This document shows, piece after piece, positions 10,984 to 22,970 of a stretch of DNA of 64,000 nt (its first letter is position 1; every line of letters starts with the position of its first letter). Source of the DNA: Brachypterus glaber. Its lineage: Eukaryota > Arthropoda > Insecta > Coleoptera > Kateretidae. The DNA lies in the NCBI GenBank assembly GCA_958510825.1, contig OY294048.1, forward strand, positions 22,771,589-22,835,588, given 5' to 3'. A model generated the notes under the pieces. It was not told the DNA's origin and did no database searches. It saw nothing but the letters and a program-made list of their open reading frames with translations. The position numbers and the translations under genes were made by a program.

Positions 10984-12697
10984 ACATTGACCGGAGGATT
11001 TTTTTTTTCTTGAGAGAATAATTATAATGGAATGGTTTGGTATAGTTTGTTGCACTAAAAATTATTTATAATATTATCAGTCTAGTATTCATATTATACA
11101 TTGTATAAAACAACTCTGAAGGTCCTGAAAAACTTTAAATAAATAAATAAATAAAAAGTTCTTCGTCTTCAAACTTTAATGCTAGATAGATTTGTGATCT
11201 TCTGATATCTTCTAAACCAGAAGTAAAAATATAAAAAAATTAAAAAGAAAATATTCATTAAAATTGCGGCAATAAGAGAGACCTTAAAAATTTGATAAAC
11301 AGTTGCAGTGGCGTACCATGCAAGTCCTTGAGATGGGGCAAAAAACATAGTTGTACATTATTTGTTGCTGTTAATACAAAAGTACTTTTTTTAAACATAC
11401 TAAATAAAAACAAAAGTAGAGAATGTTTAAGCTTTAAAACAAAAAAAGAATCAGTCAAATCCATTAGTTAGTTTTAGAAATATTTGAATTTAAAATATGG
11501 CAATTTTTTAGGTCCGGGCACCTAAAAAATTTCTATATTTTAAATTCAAATATTTTAATGTCCGGTTGTGTATATACCGGGTGCCACAAAATAGAGATAC
11601 ACCCCAAAACTTTTTTTGTTTATTAACTTATCAGAATCAAAATTTAGAGGATGTAAATAATTGAATAAACTGCATTTTTTGACATTGTAAGAAATATTCT
11701 GTTGCTTCCTGTTTCGTCGAACATGACCTCAACTTTTGATTTTTAAATATATAGAACACCCTGTATATTATCAAATATTTTGATTCAAAATTTAATTCTG
11801 AGTACAACCATGTATAACTTATACATTTTGACTGAACATGTAATTTTTTAACTAGGTTTCAATTTTAAATCCAGTTAGCTTTGAAATAGTCATTTTTTAG
11901 GAAAAATATGAAACAACGTTTTATTTAATTACTAACCAATTTGGATCTCTTATATCAAAATTTATTGGCAAAAAATTACTATTAAAAATAAATAAAAAAA
12001 GAAAATTCAACAATAAAAAAAAACAGTTATTGTGTTTTCTAAGTGTTAATATTTTTTAAGTTAAATTTCAAAAAATATAACAATAAACAAAAACAATATA
12101 TTTATAAAAGCAGCATTTTTTTTATTTTAATAATATTTATGTTTTTTTAACATAAACCACACCGTGTAATATGTGTATTATATTTATCATTTATTTATAT
12201 GTGTATTATATATATCATTTCCAAAAAGGATGAAATGGTACTATTTATTCACTGTTACATGTCCATTTGATTTTAACGTCAGATAGATAACTTTCTCAAC
12301 ATGACAAGTACAATTTTGGGTTAACGGATTATTGCATAAAACCATTTACATAAGTACCAGTGAATTTAATATATTTTTAACATATTTTTACAAAAAATAT
12401 GGTTTTAGACTGTTTAAAAATGTATCAGTTCAGGTTATTTATGCTTTTGAATTTCGACTTGGATTATTTAATAGCGTTCCCAAAGGTGCACAAATGTTTT
12501 ATTATTTATTTGCCCCAAAATTTTTAAATATTTATAAAACTGAATTTTTGACTTGGTTGCTTTATTTAGTCGTATTTAAATGTAATATGCAAAAAAAATG
12601 AATGTTTTAAAATTGTTGTCGGCATCGGTGCCACCGATATGATGTTTAAAAAGAGACAAACCTCTTAGATTTATTAGTTATATGTGGTCACATGTGA
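10984..12697. other. Spacer with Tc1-TIR-like remnant and palindrome
   Basis: No gene. An (AAAT)n-like tail at about 11135-11155 may be a LINE 3' end. At 11400-11520 the order and spacing of motifs (TTTAAAA...AAAGAATCA...AAATCCATT...TATTTGAATTT...CAATTTTTTAGG) matches the right TIR of the Tc1-like element at about 42600-42700, so an old relative lies here. TATACCGGGTGCCAC at about 11572 and GAACACCCTGTATA at about 11755 look like ends of another small element. Confidence 0.45.
11478..11555. repeat. 78-bp near-perfect palindrome
   Basis: AAATATTTGAATTTAAAATAT...TTTTTTAGGT pairs with ACCTAAAAAA...ATATTTTAAATTCAAATATTT around a CCGGGC centre. It probably formed by head-to-head joining of two Tc1-like terminal repeats, because its left half resembles the TIR described at 42600-42700. 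Confidence 0.7.
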
Positions 12698-13245
12698 GAA
12701 CTATACTTTCCTGCTAAGACAAGTTGTCCTATCTGCAAAAAAAATACTTTTTGAGATAAGCACATCATTGTATTGCTTTACACTAGCCCCATGTGCCTAC
12801 TAAAAGGAAATGTTCCATCTAAAACCCAAATCCTAAAAATTAGACTAAGATGTTTGTCCTATGTGGAAAATTTTCAATGTTTTCTAAATAAAATTGTGGT
12901 AACTAGTCTTTACTAGACGAATAAGTCAGGACTAGGACTAACCTTACAGATCTTAGTAATTTGATTTGACTTTTTAAATCATTTTATCCTAACTTCCTCA
13001 GATAAAACAAATGCATTTAGTATGACAATTTATTTTTCTGACAAAATTTTTTTTTTTTTCAAATGATATCACGTATTTTTGATTTTAAAACGTCGCGGGG
13101 TAAAATAAAGTAGGAACCAACGACATATATACTTAAACATGTTTTTAAAAAGTGCAAACAAAAACAATAAAACTGGCCATATCTCAAAACATCTAATTTG
13201 CAGATAGGACAACTTGTCTTAGAAGGGCAGTATACAAGTTCAAAC
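12698..13245. mobile_element. MITE-like element with about 60-bp inverted repeats
   Basis: The left arm (12700-12758) and right arm (about 13186-13241) share CTAAGACAAGTTGTCCTATC (and complement) plus TGCAAA, then ...TTTGAGAT in the same order. About 430 bases of AT-rich non-coding sequence lie between, including another CTAAGAT/TTGTCCTATGTGG block. No transposase and no clear target duplication are seen. Superfamily unassigned. Confidence 0.6.
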
Positions 13246-13450
13246 ATTTGCAGATTAAGTACCTGGATGACCGAAAAACCGCCCAGGTGTTTTTTTTAAT
13301 TTTATAGTCAAGATATTGTTAAAAATAGAAAAAAATAATAATATCAGTTCATTGGTACTTTAGTGCTTTTATGCGACAATAATTGTACTTGCATGTTAAT
13401 GTATTCCAAAAATGTAAATAATATATTGATATTGTTTTAATGGTCTAGAA

Positions 13451-13807
13451 GTCTAAATCGCTTGTAAGTAGACCGTTAGACACAAGAGGCGGTGGTTCTT
13501 TTCCCCGCTGAGTAGAGGAAAATTTTTCATTAATTGATTAATTCGACTATGCTTGCCTTATACGCTTTGCAGTCGTTTAGTTACGTTGAGTGGCAGTGCA
13601 AAAATATGGCGAAGTCGCCTACTAGCTACTATAAAGAATTGGGTACCTGCGTTGGTTAAGAACAAGGGGAATAAGACGGACAGCTAAGGCGTGATGTTAA
13701 CCACATCACCCCATATCATAAGATATGCGACATCCGGGTTCGTGGGGGCGAGGTTAAGGAAGACGTGACCTTCCTCTCGCCAGAAGCTCTGGGTCTAAAT
13801 GGCTTGT
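13451..13807. mobile_element. GC-richer insertion flanked by a 15-bp direct repeat (SINE-like)
   Basis: GTCTAAATCGCTTGT (13451-13465) and GTCTAAATGGCTTGT (13793-13807) are direct repeats with one mismatch, bracketing about 327 bases. That insert is clearly richer in GC than the surroundings, with GGCGGTGG, CCCCGCTGAG, GGGGGCGAGG and a possible B-box-like GGGTTCGTGGG at about 13736. The size and long duplication fit a LINE-mobilised SINE or short retroposed RNA. No tRNA fold or polyA is evident. Its origin is unknown. Confidence 0.45.
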
Positions 13808-15580
13808 TAATAGCTGAAAACAATTGTTTTAATGAAAAAACCCAAATCGGATCAGTTGTTGTATAACACTATTCTATTAGATAGAAAGATTCGGTTTTAT
13901 CAGTACTCACAAAATGTAACTGAAATATTTTTTAAACTTTAGTGATCAAATTAAAGTATTTTTTTTAAGTTATTAACACGTGATCTGAGCAATTTTCCAG
14001 CTAATTTATAATAAAATTGACAATTTTTGGGGACGCCACTGATAATAAAAATATGGTTTATTTTAAAAATATTTTTTTCAGTTACCATCTTAATGCAATT
14101 TTTTTTCAGAAGTTATATATAAAAAACTACGAATTTTCAATAGCTCTAGCTAAAAAACTATTACACTTAGACTTTTGATCAGTAGCTATAATTTAATTTT
14201 AACGATTTTAACCGGGGTCAGAACCCATAAGGTTTATGCGTGGTCCTTTTATGAAAATCCAAGAGGTTATGGTTAAGAGGTGGTATGTTTTAAAGCATTT
14301 TTACCCTTGGAATTTTTATAGTAACTATAAAGGTATACCGCTGGGTAATCTAATCTAATATAATCCACATAAAATATGCGTTACATTATTATCAAATTAT
14401 CTCAAGTGTGAGTACAAATATTGCGTTCGTGAAGTTGAAATTCCCCGTAGACTTCAGACTCCAGTTTCGATAAAAAATGGATAATTAGTTTTCCGAGAAC
14501 CAAAATAATTTTATTTAAAAAGTCATTAAAATGAAACTACCAAAGTTCACATAAATTACAGATAAATCTACTTTATTTTATTGTCCTCCCGTGACACTCT
14601 AATGCTGTTAGAATGCAAATGAACCAACTTTAAAATTACATTAAATAATGTATTTGGAATAGTCGACATGGTTTTTGAGATAACGACTTAATTAATTTTT
14701 ATGCAGAAAACCGCGATGCATTTTGTTAGTAACCCTTAACTGCAGACGAGTGTATTTTTAGCACAATTTGAGGTTATCATGCATTCTTTTAAGATCATAT
14801 ATTATATAATATAACAATAATTAAATAAAAAACAGTTATTTTTTAACCAATACATTTTAAATAAAATATGGTGTGACTGCTCTAATAATAAGCGTGTCGC
14901 AACACTGCAATTATAATAAAAATAAAAAGTACCTGAGCAATTAAGGTCCTCTATACAAACTTTTTAGCATATAGCAGGGTCACAGGCCTGTGACACTCCG
15001 CAGTTTTAACGAGCTTTATCGTGACCGAAAACCGCCAGATGGCGAATACGTCTACGAGCGAGATTTAAAGCCTTCTAGATTTTTCTTTACTTTAAATATA
15101 GAATTTTCTCTAGGCCAATCAAAAAAATGCATGGATTTCGACAACTATCACAAAAATTTAACCATTTTTAAAATATTAATTTCTCGACGAAAAAAGCATT
15201 ACGAGTGCGGGTTTTTACCAATAACTATTCCTTACTATGGGCAAGAGGTTACACTATGCCTATATTTTTCCTAAAAGTCATTTCGAATACACTACAGGTT
15301 AATCAAGTTAAAAACTGGCTCCTTCTGCTATAAGATGAAATGCCTACACTATTCCATTCATAACTCACTAAAAAAAGTTCTAGACGGCTTCTAAAAACAA
15401 TACAAACTACAATAAATTATCTACAACGTAATGTATGATGATGAGTTTCGTCCAAAATTGTATATTTAAATTACAAACAAAACTCTTTCCTTACCACATG
15501 CCAGGAAACATATCGTCTTGTAAATTTCAGGACGCGTCGTATCTCATTTTTTTTTCGATTTTGAGATTTTGGACTTAAAC
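13808..15580. other. Gene-free spacer
   Basis: I see no gene, repeat pair or RNA gene that I can support. The frame at 14990-15274 begins with GTG and has no recognisable domain. Confidence 0.5.
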
Positions 15581-15584
15581 GCAT

Positions 15585-15858
15585 TATGTTTGTTTTTATG
15601 TTTATGTTTGTTTTTAACCTCGTACTATTCTACTTAATTAAGCATCCCCTAAGTCCAGGACTTGTGTGGGCTAGTAGTAGAGGGAACCACCGGCTTTAAT
15701 TGACTTTCGAACCAATATATCTAGGGATTACGCCTTCGCCAAATTTCAATTATTAATTAACTGAAAAAGGCAATCGGCGCCAGTGAGGTTTGAACTCACG
15801 ATCATTAGATCAGTGTCAGGCTATATCGATGCCATTGACCACTGAGCTAAATCTCCCA
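15585..15858 (-). mobile_element. Probable tRNA-derived SINE
   Basis: On the minus strand a tRNA-like head (15857 down to about 15776) has an A-box, TAGCTCAGTGG, and a B-box, GAGTTCAAACC, set in a perfect T-arm (GTGAG-TTCAAAC-CTCAC). The D-stem is fair, but the anticodon region is about 8 bases too long and the acceptor does not pair, so it is not a working tRNA. About 190 bases of body follow, ending in an A-rich tail of AAACATAAAAACAAACATAA type near 15590. CATTAT occurs at both borders (15582-15587 and 15857-15862), a possible short target duplication. RNA polymerase III would transcribe it from the internal boxes, and a LINE would have to move it. Confidence 0.5.
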
Positions 15859-16240
15859 TTATATTATCTATTTACATCTAAAACATAAGTTTCACCTGCT
15901 ATTTTTTTAAATAACAAAAATGCAACCAAAATAGTAACGTCGTATCTTAGATGATTATAAATTAATAAATTTTTAAACCTCGTATCTCTTAAATCTAGTT
16001 AACTGACTATTTTGGAACGCACTTTTTGCATTTGGCCACGCCTTTTTGACATCTTATGCGCATGTTATAAAACTTTTTGAAGTTTATATGTTTAAAGTAA
16101 AAATTTTCTTTTAAAAGGCGAATTAATAGTAAATATTTTTACTTGTTATATTAACTATATATTCTGCCAATTTATGAATAAAAAGTTGTTTTTTTATTCA
16201 ATATCCCAGGTAAACCTTCGTAAAATTATAGCTTGCGTAT

Positions 16241-18156
16241 TAGGGTGGTTCAAAACAAAAAAGTTGGAATTTTTTGCTGCTCATGGAGAATAAAGCTCAT
16301 TTTGATGAGTTAATATCCCACAAAAAAAAAATATATTGAAGTATATTTACCACTCCCTCACGAGGGTGCAAGTTTTGGCTACTTATCCAGGGTGGGCTCG
16401 AAGTGATTTTAACTAAAATGCTCGCTACCTTAAAAATTCCTAATTAGGGATCGAATGTTACTAAAAAATCCAAAAATTAAAATAATCGCTTTCCCCACTT
16501 TTTTTTTATGGGAAAAAAACGGGAAAATCTGGAAATTATATAGCAAAAAATTAGGCGTTTTCTCAAATGACCTGAAATTTTTATAATATAGTCTTTATAT
16601 ACTAGCTTAAGTTTTAACATAAAAATCAAAAAAATTGCGCTTTGCTAACACACCAAAAGAGGGCGTTTATCCTAAAAAACCGTGTTTTTTCAAATACTTT
16701 TGATAATTCTGGCTTAACGGTTAATATTTTCCAAAAATTTCTTACTACAAAAATTAAATAAAATTAAATGATCTTTATTTTTATTTTTTTAATTTTAAAA
16801 TCGGTTAAGTAACAGAAAAGTTATGATAAAAACAAAATTAATAAAATTAACAACATTAAGTTTCTAATATATTTTTCTTATGGTATAAATAGTTTACAGT
16901 ATAATCTGGTTTAGAAAAGTATTTGAACAATAAACAACCATCTTTTGCATAAATTAATTTGAAAAAATCAATTTTATTGTTTTAACTAAAAGTTAAATGT
17001 TGACTTTAAATATAGGTATTATCCAAATTAACCAAATACATGTATATGCGCGCATACGTGTGAAAATCCTTTTAAATACGGCTAACGTCATTTTTAGGCT
17101 GAAATTAAAAAAAGTATTCAAAATCAACTAATCAATTTTTGCAATTTCTTAAAAAAAAACAAGATATCCATGGATCGTGAAATGACTGGTTTGTGTTTTC
17201 TTACTAAAATTTTCTACAGTAGAAAATTCTAGAAATTACTGTAATATGATTGGACAGAAATAAACACGTGGTCAGAAATATTGTTAAATGATTGGTTGAT
17301 AAAATCGATAAAAAATAATCACTGAGATTATCACTAAAATTAATAATTGATTTAATTTAAGAAGTCTAGTACATTAATTCTTAAAAATAGGTGTTTTTTT
17401 TAAATGAAATCAAAAATAAGAACGAACAACAAGAAGTAAGTTACACTCTTTTCGAAGGCTGAATTAGAGCTTGTTTGATCCTCTTAAACTTTTTCAAACC
17501 AGATTTTACTGTAAACTACTTATACCATAAGAAAAATATATCAGGAACTTAATGTTAATAGTATTAATTTTCTTTTTATCATAACTTTTCTGTTACTTAA
17601 CCGATTTTAAAATTAAAAAAATCAAAATAAAGATCATTTAATTTTATATAATTTTTGTAGTAATAAATTTTTGGAAAATATTAACCGTTAAGCCAAAATT
17701 ATCAAAAGTATTTGAAAAAACACAGTTTTTTGGGATAAACGCCCTCTTTTGGTGTGTTAGCAAAGCGCAATTTTTTTGATTTTTATGTTAAAACTTAAGC
17801 TAGTATATAAAGACTATATTATAAAAATTTCAGGTCATTTGAGAAAACACCTAATTTTTTGCTACATAATTTCCAGATTTTCCCGTTTTTCCCCATAAAA
17901 AAAAGAAATTATTTTCAATTTTGGATTTTTTACTAACATTGGACCCCTAATTAGGAATTTTTAAGGTAGCGAGCATATTAGTTAAAATCACTTCGAGCCC
18001 ACCCTGAATAAGTAGCCAAAACTTGCACCCTCATGAGGAAGTGGTAAATATACTCCAATATTTTTTATTTTTTTTGTAGGATATTAACTCATCAAAATGA
18101 GCTTTATTCTCCATGAGCAGCAAAAAATTCCAACTTTTTTGTTTTGAACCACCCTA
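16241..18156. mobile_element. hAT-type fold-back element, 1.9 kb, 8-bp duplication
   Basis: Ends TAGGGTGGTTCAAAACAAAA and the complement ...GAACCACCCTA are flanked by an exact TTGCGTAT at 16233-16240 and 18157-18164. Eight-base duplications and a TAGGG-type terminus are characteristic of hAT transposons. The inverted repeats are very long (about 690 bases each: 16241-16930 and about 17475-18156) and about 90% or more alike by eye. They enclose about 540 AT-rich bases with no coding capacity. It must have been moved by a transposase supplied elsewhere. Confidence 0.9.
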
Positions 18157-18164
18157 TTGCGTAT

Positions 18165-19847
18165 CCTTTATAATACCTAGTCGTTTTCGCAGTACGAAAT
18201 TCATACTCATTCCTTACACACAGATTTTTCACAAAAATAATGGTAAAACAATCTAAATTCATAGAATACTTAGGTGTTAAAGAAGCACAGTATTAACACG
18301 AATAAGTTTGAAATAATTATTGTTAAAACAAGTCTTTATTTTATAAAGAACTTTCACTTTCGGGTTTTGACATTGCTCATGCGATCCGCTAATAATGTTT
18401 CAAAGCTCATATCTTAAAAAAATTATTAATTTTGACCATAAAAATGTCGTATCTATAAACATTAGGTTTTTATTTGTATATATTTATTTTATTGTAGGTT
18501 AGTTTTTGGGGTATCGGGGGTATTCAATTAAAAAACTTCTTTTCTCTAAATTGTGACGTTTCGATAGGGCCTTTCTATCGTTTTCGAACCTTTAATTAAT
18601 AAATACTGAATTAGCATAATTAACAACAATAAATTAAGGTATGAGCAAAACATTTTCTGCCACTATGCAAAAAAAAAATAATTTTTATACTTACAAATTA
18701 AAATTCAAAGTCTCTCATTTGTCAACACATCTACAAACATTTTACCATAAAGTTGGACGTTATACATCCTATTTTAAATACATAAATACAATTTTCTACA
18801 TAAAATTACAGATATAAACATTGACAGGTTAAAATTTTTTTATTCTTCTTCTTCTACTATTTGGCATGGCTAAATACAGAACTAGAAACAAAGAAGGAAC
18901 CTAAGTACCTTTTCTGAAGTATGTCATTTTTGTATTTGGACCAAATTAAAGTAGACTCCACTTAACCCCTCAACATCTGATTTTTTATTTATCGAGTCCA
19001 AACCTACAATATTATACTACGGGAAAAAATCATTTAACTATATTTATTTTATACACAATAAAATGATTTATTAGCTAGAAAAGCAAAAAGTCCAAACAAA
19101 CTAACCAACAAAAAAAACAAAGAATCAAAGAATCAACGAACAAACCAAAGGACCAACCCACCACCAATCTAACATCAACGAATTAACAAACCATTTAGTG
19201 AACTAAAAAAAAGCCTGCAAAAATTGATAATGTTGTTCCTTATTATATTATATGAGCAGTTCAAACAAATTATATTTTATTAAACAAAAAAAACTCTTTA
19301 TACTATTCACTGTAATGAGTATACTAAAGAGTGCGCGGCATTAGAAATTTTTACGACTTATTAGTAAATAAGTTATTTCGAATCAAATAAGTTTTCAATA
19401 ATTGCCAATATATTTTCTACTCACTTTTATTATACGTGAATGTATCTAATATTGTAACTTAAGTTAGTATTTAATCCTTTTTATTCCCTTTAGAGTCCTT
19501 TATGCCCGAAGGTGTATGGACGCACCCTTAATCTGTTTTAGCCATTTATACACCATCTAATGGTTTTTTTAAGTACCCTTCTTATATAGCTTTCCGCACT
19601 TGTGTTATAGAGAAAAGCCTTTTTTCTACGACCTATCCACGATGTTTTTAAATTCCTCAAGTGTTAAGCAGTGCAACTTTTTATATTAGCACCTAAGTAT
19701 TTTTCTTTATATAGTAAACCTTTTAGTGTTTTATTGAATTTTTTGATACTAGAATACTTCAGCAATTACTATTAAATGAGGTAGTATAAGATGGAAAAAT
19801 GGTCGCTTTTCTAGCTAATAATTGAATTTTTCTTTGCGATGACTTTA
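18165..19847. other. Gene-free spacer with low-complexity stretches
   Basis: No gene. A CGATAGGGCCTTTCTATCG hairpin lies at about 18554-18572. Degenerate AAC/AACC-rich simple sequence fills about 19080-19210. Nothing else is recognised. Confidence 0.5.
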
Positions 19848-20968
19848 CCATTTTTGGACCAGAAAAAAAAACAGATATTAGTCGTTATAATAAGTTCAAA
19901 TGAGGTTCGGTTTATTTTAATTTCTTGGGTTTCTAAACGAGTGTTCCTTGACTCCATAATTCATTTCAAGCTAATTATCTTGATAATTATCAAACTGCTA
20001 AAAAAACTGCTTATGTCTACGCATTCATTATATACTATGCACAGTTTTTAAAAAACGAAAACAAAATTAAAAAAAAGTTTTTATTTTTTTTGTTCCTTAT
20101 AAGAAATAAAAAAAAAATTTTTCAAAGAAATTTTTTTTTTTAGAAAACGAAAAAGTTAAAAAAAATATTTTTTTAATTTGTTTTTTCAAAATTTTTTATT
20201 TTTTCGAAAACGAAAAAAAATTGAAAATATATATATATATATTTTTTTTTTTATTTTTTAAAAAGTTTTTTTCTTTTTGAGGGGAATAATTTCAAAAATA
20301 ATAGAGATCTTTCTCTCATAGAACTTAAATTTTCCTGAAAATTTCGAGTCGATCGTATTATTCGTTCAACAAAAAACGAGACATCGGACAGACGTACATT
20401 TTCAAAGTTTCTTATTTTTTTTGAAACACATTTGTATCCAAGAATTTTTTGCCTAGGACGTTTTTTGGCGATTTTGGAAAATTCGAAACTACCGTATAAT
20501 ACTATTCTAGCGCTGGCGCGCTGTGAATAGTATCATGAGCGAAACATTTTTTAAAGGAATTATTCTAATAATATATTGAGTAAAAATATTTACAATTGTA
20601 ATAATTTTTTTCTACTTTGCGCTAGAATAAGTAAAAAGCGTTAAATGTAAGGGAAGTAGGGAGTGTTTTAGTCGCTTATTTGTAAAAAATTATATCTTTG
20701 TAAAACATAAATATTTTAAAATTATTTTGCCATGGTTGTAAACTTGAAACCTGTGTTTATTATTTATTATTATTTATTAAAATTTTATAAAATAAATGTT
20801 TGATATTTTTTGCTGTTTAAAACGCAAGCCATACAATGGTTAAATCTGCCACAGAGTGCACAGTGGGCCAGGAAAAAAAACGGGGACAAAATTTGAATTT
20901 TTGCATACGACTATTTCAATTCCGCTGATTTCGACAAAACACAAAAAAAATAAAAATCCGCGCCATTA

Positions 20969-21131
20969 GGGGCTGTCCATATATTATTCCAAATTTTTGA
21001 CCATGAAATTTACAACTTTTTCGAATTTCAAGATCCACTACTGCTAAAATTATAACATTTTTTTCTTTAACGAAAAAGTTAATGATAAAAAAACGTTTTC
21101 AGTAAGTAGTAGTACTACTACTTAGTAGTAA

Positions 21132-21172
<41 letters not shown>

Positions 21173-21471
21173 CTGCTATAATTACAACTTTTATATTTTT
21201 AACCCATGAAATTTACAACTTTTTCGAATTTCAAAATAGGTGGGGAAGGCTCCTCTCCATCCCCTTATAGCTACGGCCCTGGTCATGTGTTTTTTCACGT
21301 AGACAAACGGCATTACAGATCTCTCTATTTCTTCAACTTCTGGTGAAAATTCGCACAAATTAACTTCCGTTACATAACAGTTTCCTAGACCCTCTCCTCC
21401 CTGTCACAAACTGTGAAATTTTCAGTGACCCCCTCCACCTTAGGCGTGTTAAGTAATATATGGACAGCCCC
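20969..21471. mobile_element. Harbinger-like MITE, copy 1 (with TAG microsatellite)
   Basis: Termini GGGGCTGTCCATATATTA and its complement TAATATATGGACAGCCCC are flanked by TTA at 20966-20968 and 21472-21474. A 3-bp TWA duplication and a GGG(G/C)CTGT end fit PIF/Harbinger. A (TAG)n/(TAC)n tract lies at about 21109-21177. It has no coding capacity. Confidence 0.8.
21109..21177. repeat. (TAG)n/(TAC)n microsatellite inside MITE copy 1
   Basis: AGTAGTAGTACTACTACTTAGTAGTAATAG followed by ten or so TAG repeats. It preserves the unoccupied version of the site into which the R1-like element inserted in the third MITE copy (24334-24345 / 29525-29536). Confidence 0.9.
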
Positions 21472-22670
21472 TTAGGGTGGTCCAAAATGTTATTTTTTTT
21501 CGATCTTAATAATGTGTCAAATGGCTTCTTTTGATTATGTTGATGTAGACCAATGTCAGTTTTTAAGGCCAGAAAAAAAACACAGATATTAGTCGTCATA
21601 AGTTTAAATGAGGTTCGGTTTATTTTAATTTCTTGGGTTCCTAAACGAGTGTTCTTTGACTCCATAATTTATTTCAAGCTAATTATCTTGATAATTATCA
21701 AACTGCTACCCATTCATTGTATACTGTTCACAGTTTTTAAAAAACGAAAACAAAATTAAAAAAAAAAGTTTTTATTTATTTTTTGTTCCTTATAAGAAAT
21801 TAAAAAAATATATATTTTTTTTCAAAGAAATTTATTTTTTTAGAAAATGAAAAAGTTAAAAGAAATTGTTTTTTAATTTGTTTTTTCAAAAATTTTTATT
21901 TTTTCGAAAACCGAAAAAAATTTGAAAAAAAAAATTATAAATTTTTTTTAATTTTTTAAAAAGTTTTTTTCTTTTTGGGTGGAATAATTTCAAAAATAAT
22001 AGAGATCTTTCTCTCATAGAACTTAAATTTTCCTGAAAATTTCGAGTCGATCGTATTATTCGTTCAACAAAAAACGTGACATCGGACAGACGGACATTTT
22101 CAAAGTTTCTTATTTTTTTTGAAACACCTTTGTATCCAAGAATTTTTTGCCTAGGACGTTTTTTGGCGATTTTGGAAAATTCGAAACTACCGTATAATAC
22201 TATTCTAGCGCTGGCGCGCTGTGAATAGTATAATCAGCGAAACATTTTTTAAAGGAATTATTCTAATAATATATTGAGTAAAAATGTTTACAACTATTGT
22301 AATATTTTTTTTCTACTTTACCTTAGAATAAAAAGCGTTAAATGTAGGGGAAGTAGGGAGTGTTTTAGTCGCTTATTTGTAAAAAATTATATCTTTGTAA
22401 AACATAAATATTTTAAAATTATTTTGCCATGGTTGTAAACTTGAAACCCTTGTTTATTATTTATTATTATTTATTAAAATTTTATAAAATAAATGTTTGA
22501 TATTTTTTGCTGTTTAAAACGCAAGCCACACAATGGTTAAATCTGCCACAGAGTGCACAGTGGGCCAGGAAAAAAAAACGGGGACAAAATTTAAATTTTT
22601 GCTAACGACTATTTTTAATTCCGCTGATTTCGAATAAAACACAAAAAAAAAATAAAAATCCGAGCCATTA

Positions 22671-22970
22671 GGGGCTGTCCATATATTTTTCGAAATTTTT
22701 GACCATGAAATTTACAACTTTTTCGAATTTCAAAATAGGTGGGGAAGGCTCCTCTCCATCCCCTTATAGCTACGGCCCTGGTCATGTGTTTTTTCACGTA
22801 GACAAACGGCATTACAGAACTCTCTATTTATTCAACTTCTGGTGAAAATTCGCACAAATTAACTGCCGTTACATAACAGTTTCCTAGACCACCTCCTCCC
22901 TGTCACAAACTGTGAAATTTTCAGTGACCCCCTCCACCTTAGGCGTGTTAAGTAATATATGGACAGCCCC
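22671..22970. mobile_element. Harbinger-like MITE, copy 2 (microsatellite lost)
   Basis: Same ends and TTA flanks (22668-22670, 22971-22973) as copy 1, but only 300 bases. The block holding the TAG microsatellite is missing between the two occurrences of AAATTTACAACTTTTTCGAATTTC, consistent with recombination between those direct repeats. Confidence 0.8.

Noticed and set aside
14990..15274. 94-residue frame on the plus strand
   Set aside because: Starts with GTG, has no recognisable domain and sits in non-coding AT-rich DNA.
21360..21665. 101-residue frame repeated at 22859-23164
   Set aside because: It is repeated because the satellite is repeated; it spans a MITE end and shows no domain.
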